Shown here: in pieces, positions 5,672 through 11,392 of the stretch
How positions within the stretch are numbered: position 1 is the first letter of the stretch
Layout: every line of letters starts with the position of its first letter
Assembly (NCBI GenBank): GCA_002405755.1
Contig: DHMK01000020.1
Coordinates: 1-11,392 of the forward strand
Source of the DNA: Clostridiales bacterium UBA4644
Lineage (GTDB): Bacteria; Bacillota; Clostridia; Oscillospirales; Butyricicoccaceae
Direction of reading: 5' to 3'
Length of the DNA stretch: 11,392 bases
The notes under the pieces: model-generated
The model's input: the letters and a program-made list of their open reading frames with translations, nothing else
What the model was told of the DNA's origin: nothing
Databases searched by the model: none
Translations under genes and position numbers: made by a program

Positions 5672-6895
5672 ATGAAGAAAAACCAGACGACCCAGCCCCG
5701 GCGCACCGCCGGGCAGAAGATCATCACCACCGTGGCGCTGGTGATGGCGATCCTGATGATCGCGGGCTTTCTTGCTTCGGCGCTGAATGTTTTCGCCGTC
5801 ACCAAGGCCCAGGTGGACGCCCTGAAGGACAAGGTGGCGGAAGCGGGAAAGCGCAAAAACGAGCTGAAAAACCAGCTTTCCGGCCTGACAAACGACCTTT
5901 CCGCCCTGCAGAAGCAGATCTCCCTGCTGGACAGCCAGATCGAGGCCCAGCAGGACGAGATCGAAGCTCAGGAGGAGCTTCTGACGGAACTGACCCAGAT
6001 GATCGCCGACAAGACCATCGAACTGGAGGAGAGCGAGCGGCAGCAGGCGGAGCAATATGACCAGCTGCGCAGCCGTCTGCGCTATATGGTGGAACACGGC
6101 ACCGCCAGCAGCCTGAGCATCCTGCTTTCCTCCGACAGCTTTTCTGATTTTCTCAACCGGTATGAGATCATCCGCCAGATTTCCCTGCGGGACGAGAATC
6201 TTTTTGAACAGCTCAAGGCCATTCGGGACAAGGTCCTGACGGAAAAGCAGGAGCTGGAGGACACCAAACAGGACGCCGAGGACACCAAGGCCCAGATGGA
6301 GGCCAACAAAGCGGAACTGGAGACCCAGATGGAGGCCAAGCGCAAGCAGATGGACAGCATCCAGCTGGCCCAGAAAAATGTCAAGGACGCCTATACCGCC
6401 ATGCTCGAAACAGAGGACGAGTTGATGGCGCAATACAAAAAGGCGGCGGCGGAATATGCGGCCCAAAGCACCTATGTGGGCGGCACCTTCATGTGGCCGC
6501 TGCCGGCGGGCAACAATGTGGTCACCTGCAAATACGGCATGCGCACCCATCCCATCACCGGCAAGCGCAAGCTGCACACCGGCGTGGATCTGCGGGCCGC
6601 CACCGGCACCAAGGTCTATGCCGCCAACAAGGGCACCGTCACCACCTCCGGCTACAGCTCCGCCTGGGGCAACTATATCATCATCAGCCACGGCGGCGGC
6701 ATCACCACTCTTTACGCCCATCTGAGCAAGCGCTCCGTCTCCAAGGACGACAAGATCAAGCAGGGCGACATCATCGGCTATTCCGGAAGCACCGGCTACA
6801 GCACCGCCCCCCACCTGCATTTCGAGATCAGCAAAAACGGCTCCACCTATAACCCGTTGGACGAGTTCAAGGATTTTAAGGTGACCTATAAATAA
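5672..6895 (+). CDS. Coiled-coil M23 (LytM) murein endopeptidase, probable FtsEX partner
   Basis: A 407-residue exported protein built like EnvC, CwlO and PcsB. A basic N-terminus and hydrophobic segment (about 18-42, ending near NVFAVTKAQ) act as signal or anchor. A long charged coiled coil (about 45-265) follows, then an M23 metallopeptidase domain (about 273-400). The zinc and catalytic residues are present: H302 and D306 in HTGVD, H350 in YAHLS, H381 and H383 in HLHFE. It is therefore predicted to be an active cross-link-cutting endopeptidase, unlike E. coli EnvC, whose LytM domain is degenerate and only activates amidases. GAGGAG lies between the ftsX stop and this start. Control by FtsX through the coiled coil is inferred from the family and the gene order. 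Confidence 0.93.
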   Translation: MKKNQTTQPRRTAGQKIITTVALVMAILMIAGFLASALNVFAVTKAQVDALKDKVAEAGKRKNELKNQLSGLTNDLSALQKQISLLDSQIEAQQDEIEAQEELLTELTQMIADKTIELEESERQQAEQYDQLRSRLRYMVEHGTASSLSILLSSDSFSDFLNRYEIIRQISLRDENLFEQLKAIRDKVLTEKQELEDTKQDAEDTKAQMEANKAELETQMEAKRKQMDSIQLAQKNVKDAYTAMLETEDELMAQYKKAAAEYAAQSTYVGGTFMWPLPAGNNVVTCKYGMRTHPITGKRKLHTGVDLRAATGTKVYAANKGTVTTSGYSSAWGNYIIISHGGGITTLYAHLSKRSVSKDDKIKQGDIIGYSGSTGYSTAPHLHFEISKNGSTYNPLDEFKDFKVTYK

Positions 6896-6916
6896 TTCCC
6901 CAAAGGAGCACGACCC

Positions 6917-8221
6917 ATGAAAAAACATTCTGTCAGCATTCTGACGGCGGTGATGCTCATGCTTCTGGCTGCGGCCACCGCCTTCAATATCACCTTTTTC
7001 TCGGCGGCGGATTATTACAATGCCCGCCTGGAAAATCTGGAGGAGCAGGAGGCCCGCTACAGTAAGCTGAAAAGCGTGGCGGACATCGTGGACAAGTATT
7101 TCGTGGCGGACTACAGCGAGGCCGAAGCCATCGAAAGCGCGCTTTCTGGCTATGTGGACGGCCTGGGCGACCGGTGGTCTGCCTATTATACCGCAGAGGA
7201 GACCGCCGCCATTGAGGAGGACAGCGCCAACCTGTATGTGGGCATCGGCGTCACCTACAGTCTGGAGGAGGACCATCTTTATGAGATCACGCTGGTCAAT
7301 CCCGGCGGCCCTGCAGAGCAGGCAGGCATCCAGCTGGGAGATGTGATCCTTCGGGTGGACGGCGTGGAGGTCTCCACGCTGGACGATCCCCAGAGCCTGG
7401 TGCAGCTGGTCAAGGGCGAAAAGGGCACGCAGGTGGAGCTTACGCTGGACCGGAACGGCGAGACCGTCACCGTCACCGCCACCCGGGACGAGATCCGCAC
7501 CTACAGCGTCACCTCCGCCATGCTGGAGGGCCAGCTGGGCTATATCAAGATCGCGGACTTCGACGCCAATGTGGACGAGGAATTCGAGCAGCATCTGGAT
7601 CAGCTGCTGGCCGAGGGTGCCCAGGGCTTCCTGTTTGACGTGCGCTTTAATCCCGGCGGCTATCTTTCCGTGCTGCGGGCCATTCTGGACCGGCTGCTGC
7701 CGGAGGGCATCGTCATCACCACGGTAGACAAGCAGGGCAACGAAACGCCCTACACCTCCGATGCCGACTGGATCCAGCTGCCCATGGTGGTGCTCACCAA
7801 CGAAAACTCTATTTCCGCCGCGGAGTTCTTTGCGGCGGCGCTGCAGGAATATGAGGTGGCCACCGTCGTGGGCGCACCCACCTCGGGCAAGGGCTATTCC
7901 CAGCAGACCTTCATGCTGTCTGACGGCTCCAGCGTCCATATCTCCACCACCCGCTACTACACGCCCAAGGGCAACAGTCTTGCCGACACCGGCGTGACGC
8001 CGGATGTGTCTGTGGAGCTGGACGATGAGGCCCTGTATCTGCTCTATGCCGGCAAGCTGGAGCAGGAAAACGACGCTCAGCTGCAGGCCGGCATCAGCGC
8101 GCTGCAGACGCTTTTGGAGGAGCAGGCCGCCCAGCAGACGCCGGAGTCCTCGGAGGACACGGACGAGCCCGCCGCGCCGGACACGGACAGCAGCACCACC
8201 GGCGAGACGCAGCAGCCCTGA
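6917..8221 (+). CDS. S41 carboxyl-terminal processing protease with PDZ domain
   Basis: A 434-residue serine protease of the CtpA/CtpB/Prc family, anchored outside the membrane by an N-terminal hydrophobic segment (about 7-29). A PDZ domain (about 106-190; GPAEQAGIQLGDVILRVDG) is followed by the S41 catalytic domain. The Ser-Lys dyad is S300 in NSISAAE and K325 in TSGKG, 25 residues apart as in E. coli Tsp. The tail after about residue 400 is Gln/Glu/Asp/Ser/Thr-rich and probably disordered. AAAGGAG (6902-6908) precedes the start, 21 bases after the M23 gene, so it is in the same operon. Members of this family degrade murein hydrolases in Pseudomonas (CtpA) and E. coli (Prc), or act in sporulation signalling in Bacillus (CtpB). 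Turnover of the M23 protein next door is a reasonable inference, not shown. Confidence 0.94.
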   Translation: MKKHSVSILTAVMLMLLAAATAFNITFFSAADYYNARLENLEEQEARYSKLKSVADIVDKYFVADYSEAEAIESALSGYVDGLGDRWSAYYTAEETAAIEEDSANLYVGIGVTYSLEEDHLYEITLVNPGGPAEQAGIQLGDVILRVDGVEVSTLDDPQSLVQLVKGEKGTQVELTLDRNGETVTVTATRDEIRTYSVTSAMLEGQLGYIKIADFDANVDEEFEQHLDQLLAEGAQGFLFDVRFNPGGYLSVLRAILDRLLPEGIVITTVDKQGNETPYTSDADWIQLPMVVLTNENSISAAEFFAAALQEYEVATVVGAPTSGKGYSQQTFMLSDGSSVHISTTRYYTPKGNSLADTGVTPDVSVELDDEALYLLYAGKLEQENDAQLQAGISALQTLLEEQAAQQTPESSEDTDEPAAPDTDSSTTGETQQP

Positions 8222-8245
8222 GCCGCATTCTGCATAATCTGCCAT

Positions 8246-8296
8246 TCACCGCCATAAACTGTAGGCAAAAGCCACAGGAAATGGCGGTGATCTTTT
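8246..8296 (+). terminator. Long hairpin with T-run ending the ftsEX operon, overlapping the next RBS
   Basis: TCACCGCCAT (8246-8255) pairs perfectly with ATGGCGGTGA (8281-8290). Inside, CTGT-A-GGC and GCC-ACAG add seven pairs around an AAAA loop, with a small AAA/GAA internal loop. TCTTTT follows at 8291-8296, giving intrinsic-terminator form 25 bases after the S41 gene stop. The right arm contains GGTGA, which is also the ribosome binding site of the gene starting at 8297. Confidence 0.65.
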
Positions 8297-9169
8297 ATGT
8301 TTGGTGTTTTGACGGTGATCAAAGAGCCCTGGAGCTGGGTCAGAGCGGCAGGCAGCCGCCTGCGGCCGGGGGCGGGGATCTCCTTTCAGGGCGGCCAGTT
8401 TCGCATGGCCATGTTTCGTCAGGTCCGGCTGTGCGTCCCGGAGGGCCGGCCGGAGCTGGCCTGGCAGCGGGTGCTTCGCGGGCTGACCTGGCTGCGGCAG
8501 CAGAAGGTCTCGCCGGTGCTGGTGCCGGAGGAATATGAAGCCCAGGCAATGGCCTGCGGACTGGAGCCGGTGCGCCGGGAGCCAGCCCTGCAGGCCTGCG
8601 CGGGGCAGATCGCCCGTCAGGCGGCCCGGGCGCTGGGGCTGGAGCTTGGGCAGGTGTGTCTGCTGATCTGCGGCGATCAGATCTCCCAGGAGGGACAGAT
8701 GGAGCTGCTGTCGCTGGCCGTGACGGCGGGCGCCGTGCGTCTGCAGGAGCCCCGGTGCGAAGCGCTGCGCAGCCGGCTCTGGCGCAGCTGCGGCGTAGTG
8801 CCGGAGGGGGCTGTCCCGCCCGGTCTGACGCCGGTGGCGCTGCTTTTTCCCGGCGGACGACCGCCCCGGGCGGCGCTGACGGCAGACCTCACCGGAGAGG
8901 GGGCCTGCGAAAGCGGACTATTCTGGCAGCCCGGGCTGCTTCCCCCGGAGGGTGCCATGGCCGCTCTCCCTCAAAATTCCGATCCCGCCGGCTTTGCCGC
9001 CATTTTATGGCGCTGCGGCGCGGTCCAGGCAAGGGAAATTCGCGTCCCGCACCTTGACATCCGTCCTGCTGCCCCCTATAATAATGAGTTAGTTACTGAT
9101 TTTGATCTTCATAATCTGCAAGATACAGGGGGTACTTTCCATGCAAAAACAATACAAATTGACTGCTGA
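8297..9169 (+). CDS. Uncharacterised protein upstream of greA
   Basis: I do not recognise this 290-residue protein. It has no signal peptide, clear membrane segment or metal-binding cysteine cluster, so it is probably cytosolic. It has alternating strand- and helix-like stretches such as VCLLICGDQ, MELLSLAVTAGAVRL and LTPVALLFPGG, and many Arg, Gly and Pro residues. A weak resemblance to an alpha/beta nucleotide-binding fold is all I can offer. Coding is supported by the long open frame with GC-ending codons in step with its neighbours and by GGTGATC (8285-8291) before the ATG. An ATG at 8405 is an alternative start but lacks a good RBS. The last 30 or so residues are encoded by the greA promoter and leader, change to AT-rich composition, and overlap greA by 29 bases, so the conserved protein may end near REIRVPHLDI. 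Confidence 0.65.
   Translation: MFGVLTVIKEPWSWVRAAGSRLRPGAGISFQGGQFRMAMFRQVRLCVPEGRPELAWQRVLRGLTWLRQQKVSPVLVPEEYEAQAMACGLEPVRREPALQACAGQIARQAARALGLELGQVCLLICGDQISQEGQMELLSLAVTAGAVRLQEPRCEALRSRLWRSCGVVPEGAVPPGLTPVALLFPGGRPPRAALTADLTGEGACESGLFWQPGLLPPEGAMAALPQNSDPAGFAAILWRCGAVQAREIRVPHLDIRPAAPYNNELVTDFDLHNLQDTGGTFHAKTIQIDC
9054..9082 (+). promoter_or_regulatory. Perfect consensus sigma-A promoter for greA-lysS
   Basis: TTGACA (9054-9059), a 17-base spacer and TATAAT (9077-9082) match the housekeeping consensus at every position. Transcription should start near 9089, leaving a leader of about 50 bases before greA. The promoter lies inside the reading frame of the preceding gene, so greA and lysS have a strong start independent of that gene. 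Confidence 0.9.
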
Positions 9170-9620
9170 ACGGCTGGAAGAGCTGAAGGCCGAGCTGGAG
9201 CACCTGAAAACCGTCCGGGAGCATGAGGTGGCGGAGCTGATCAAGGAAGCCCGCGGCTTTGGCGATCTCTCGGAAAACAGCGAGTATGACGAAGCGAAAA
9301 ACGAGCAGGGCAAGCTGTATTCCCGCATTGCGGAGCTGGAAGCCATCATTCCCAACGCCATTATCATCGACGAAAATGCCAGCACCGAAAAGGGCGCCAA
9401 CATCGGCACCACGGTGACGGTGGAGCGGCTGGACAACGGCGCGCGCTCGGAGTTTGTCCTGGTGGGCTCTCAGGAGGCCAATCCCAAGGCCAAGCCCATG
9501 CGTCTTTCCGACGAATCGCCCTTCGGCAAGGCCGTCATGGGCCATCATGCAGACGAGGTGGTCACGGTGGAGGCCCCGGCCATGAGCTTCCAGATCCGCA
9601 TCGTCAGCATCACCCGATAA
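9141..9620 (+). CDS. greA: Transcription elongation factor GreA
   Basis: A 159-residue factor that enters the RNA polymerase secondary channel and stimulates cleavage of backtracked RNA, rescuing stalled complexes. The N-terminal coiled-coil finger (residues 1 to about 75) carries the tip motif GDLSENSEYDEAK with the conserved acidic Asp and Glu needed for cleavage. The C-terminal FKBP-like domain includes GTTVTVERLDNG and ESPFGKAVMGHHADEVV. Length equals the usual 158 or so. I chose ATG 9141 because AGGGGGT stands at 9127-9133 and the family N-terminus (QKQYKLTAERLEELKAEL) begins there. An in-frame ATG at 9102 would add 13 unconserved residues. lysS follows after 20 bases, so the two are probably co-transcribed, an arrangement found in other Firmicutes. 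Confidence 0.97.
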   Translation: MQKQYKLTAERLEELKAELEHLKTVREHEVAELIKEARGFGDLSENSEYDEAKNEQGKLYSRIAELEAIIPNAIIIDENASTEKGANIGTTVTVERLDNGARSEFVLVGSQEANPKAKPMRLSDESPFGKAVMGHHADEVVTVEAPAMSFQIRIVSITR

Positions 9621-9640
9621 CGAAAAAGAGGGATCGATCT

Positions 9641-11392
9641 ATGAACGAAAACAAGGAATTGCAGGCCGAATCTGCTCAGGAGCGCAGCGAGCTCCTGCAG
9701 ATCCGCCGGGACAAGCTGGCGGCCCTGCGCGCAGAGGGACGGGACCCCTTCCTTCAGACCCGGTACGACCGTACATCAGACAGCCGGACCATTCTGGAAA
9801 ACTTTGACGCGCTGGAAAATCAGGATGTGTCTGTCGCCGGCCGGATCCTCTCCAAGCGGGACATGGGCAAGGCCTCCTTTTGCCATATTCTGGATCAGAA
9901 TGGTCAGCTCCAGATCTATGTGAGGATCGACGAGCTGGGCGCGGAGGAATATGAGCGCTTCAAAAAGCTGGATATCGGCGATATCATCGGCGTGAAGGGC
10001 TATGTGTTCCGCACCCGCCGGGGCGAGGTCTCCATCCATGTGCGGGAATATACGCTTTTGAGCAAGAGCCTGCTGCCTCTGCCGGAAAAATTCCACGGGT
10101 TGAAGGATGTGGACACCCGCTACCGTCAGCGCTATGTGGACCTGATCGTCAACCCCGAGGTACGGGAGACCTTTGTCAAGCGCTCCAAGGCCATCTCCGC
10201 CATCCGCTCCTATTTTGACGCGCTTGGCTATCTGGAGGTGGAAACGCCGGTCTTGAACACCGTTCAGGGCGGCGCCACGGCCCGGCCCTTCATCACCCAC
10301 CACAACGCGCTGGATTTGGACCTGTATCTGCGCATCGCGACGGAGCTTTATCTCAAGCGCTGCATCATCGGCGGCTTTGAGCGGGTCTATGAGATCGGCC
10401 GCCTGTTCCGCAACGAGGGCATGGACACCCGCCATAACCCGGAGTTCACCACCATTGAGTTTTACGAGGCCTATACCGATGTGAACGGCATGATGGAGCG
10501 CACCGAGGGTCTGATGCGGGAGGTCTGCCGCAAGGTCAACGGCACGCTGCAGATCCCCTTCGGCGATGTGGTCATCGATATGGAGCAGCCCTTCCGCCGG
10601 GCCACCATGACCCAGCTGGTGCGGGAATACGCCGGGGTGGACTTTGACCAGATCCCCGATCTGGAGGCCGCCAAGGCCGTCGCCAGGGAGCACAACATCA
10701 AGGTGGAGCCAAAGCACAAGAAGGGCGACATCCTTTCCCTTTTCTTTGAAGAATACTGCGAGAGCAAGCTGATCCAGCCCACCTTCGTGCTGGAGCATCC
10801 GGTGGACATTTCTCCGCTGGCCAAGCGGGAGCCGGAGCGGCCGGATATGACCCAGCGGTTCGAGCTGTTCATCAACGGCAGCGAATATGCCAACGCCTTC
10901 TCCGAGCTGAACGATCCGCTGGATCAGCGGGAGCGGTTTGAAAATCAGATGAAGCTCCGGGCGCTGGGCGATCTAGAGGCCAGCGAGATCGACGAGGACT
11001 TCCTCACCGCCATGGAATACGGCATGCCCCCCACGGGCGGCTGCGGCATCGGCATCGACCGTTTCGTCATGCTGCTGACCAACAACACCTCTATCCGCGA
11101 TGTACTGCTGTTCCCTACAATGAAGCCGTTAGACTCTGACAAGAAGGTTTCCAAGGAAGTTTCGGCTCCTGCGGCGGCTGCTCAGGCGGCTCCTGAAGCC
11201 CCCGAAAAAATTGATTTTTCCAATGTGGAGATCGAGCCGCTGTTCAAGGATTTCGTGGATTTTGACACCTTCGCCAAGTCCGATTACCGGGCTGTGAAGG
11301 TCAAGGAATGCGAAGCCGTGAAGAAGTCCAAGAAGCTCTTAAAGTTCGTTTTGGACGACGGAAGTGGCGTAGATAGGGTCATTTTGAGTGGT
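9641..11392 (+). CDS. lysS: Lysyl-tRNA synthetase (class II) fused to a C-terminal tRNA-binding domain, 3' end outside window
   Basis: It charges tRNA-Lys with lysine in the cytosol. The 584 codons visible are open to the window edge. An OB-fold anticodon-binding domain (about 55-150; VSVAGRILSKRDMGKASFCHI) precedes the class II core, with motif 2 (FRNEGMDTRHNPEFTTIEFYEAY) and motif 3 (GIGIDR, 469-474). A normal bacterial LysRS ends about where LLFPTMKP does (to 496). Here the frame continues through an Ala/Pro/Lys linker (about 498-523) into a domain like the MetRS C-terminal or Trbp111 tRNA-binding OB fold: FDTFAKSDYRAVKVKECEAV, then KKLLKFVLDDG and RVILSG at the edge. Codons in this extension end in A or T far more often than in the core. 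AGAGGGATC lies before ATG 9641, 20 bases after greA. No T-box is seen. Confidence 0.96.
   Translation, partial: MNENKELQAESAQERSELLQIRRDKLAALRAEGRDPFLQTRYDRTSDSRTILENFDALENQDVSVAGRILSKRDMGKASFCHILDQNGQLQIYVRIDELGAEEYERFKKLDIGDIIGVKGYVFRTRRGEVSIHVREYTLLSKSLLPLPEKFHGLKDVDTRYRQRYVDLIVNPEVRETFVKRSKAISAIRSYFDALGYLEVETPVLNTVQGGATARPFITHHNALDLDLYLRIATELYLKRCIIGGFERVYEIGRLFRNEGMDTRHNPEFTTIEFYEAYTDVNGMMERTEGLMREVCRKVNGTLQIPFGDVVIDMEQPFRRATMTQLVREYAGVDFDQIPDLEAAKAVAREHNIKVEPKHKKGDILSLFFEEYCESKLIQPTFVLEHPVDISPLAKREPERPDMTQRFELFINGSEYANAFSELNDPLDQRERFENQMKLRALGDLEASEIDEDFLTAMEYGMPPTGGCGIGIDRFVMLLTNNTSIRDVLLFPTMKPLDSDKKVSKEVSAPAAAAQAAPEAPEKIDFSNVEIEPLFKDFVDFDTFAKSDYRAVKVKECEAVKKSKKLLKFVLDDGSGVDRVILSG

Noticed and set aside
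4501..5856. 451-codon open frame on the minus strand opposite ftsX
   Set aside because: Antisense shadow of ftsE and ftsX, whose motifs are unambiguous.
5546..8245. 899-codon open frame on the minus strand opposite the M23 and S41 genes
   Set aside because: It lies antisense to two clearly recognised proteins. Long antisense frames arise from GC-ending codons, and its translation is low-complexity with no family motifs.
9089..9140. T-box or other riboswitch controlling greA-lysS
   Set aside because: The leader is only about 50 bases, with no T-box sequence, specifier stem or terminator/antiterminator pair. The greA-lysS gap of 20 bases is too short for one.
1..11392. CRISPR arrays, insertion sequences, prophage or toxin-antitoxin genes
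   Set aside because: No regularly spaced repeats, transposase motifs, terminal inverted repeats or phage genes were seen. Apart from the unknown gene, all genes are conserved chromosomal functions.

Overview
The window is about 11.4 kb of GC-rich, densely packed bacterial chromosome. It most resembles a Gram-positive clostridial genome of the Oscillospiraceae type (gut Clostridium cluster IV). The grounds are Mini-RNase III, a CwlO/PcsB-like coiled-coil hydrolase next to ftsEX, strong AGGTGATCC/GGAGG-type ribosome binding sites, sigma-A promoters, and GC-ending codons typical of high-GC Firmicutes. The taxon is inferred from gene content and composition, not from a marker comparison. I see no mobile element, CRISPR array, tRNA or rRNA gene.

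Layout, left to right. A palindromic terminator-like element lies at the left edge. An aldo/keto reductase with a ferredoxin-type C-terminus is on the minus strand (122-1231). All later genes are on the plus strand. A divergent promoter region leads into a two-gene rRNA-maturation operon: mrnC (Mini-RNase III) and rsuA (16S pseudouridine synthase), which overlap by ATGA. A separate strong promoter then drives a PucR/CdaR-type HTH regulator (2620-3702), followed by a hairpin.

The central block (3833-8221) is a cell-wall module: ftsE, ftsX (ATGA overlap), a secreted coiled-coil M23 (LytM) peptidase with all its zinc ligands, and an S41 PDZ protease. A perfect match to the Firmicute WalR operator consensus (TGTAAC-N5-TGTAAA) lies 32 bases before ftsE. 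Together these suggest an FtsEX-gated murein hydrolase, possibly turned over by the S41 protease and controlled by WalRK.

The right part holds a gene I do not recognise (8297-9169). Its ribosome binding site lies in the stem of a terminator-like hairpin, and its 3' end contains a perfect consensus promoter (TTGACA-17-TATAAT) for greA. After greA comes lysS, which is open at the right edge of the window. After a complete class II LysRS core of about 498 residues, lysS continues in frame through an Ala/Pro-rich linker into a MetRS-C/Trbp111-type tRNA-binding domain, an uncommon arrangement. The most interesting points are the LysRS fusion, the WalR-box/FtsEX/M23/S41 module, and the unknown gene with its overlapping control signals.
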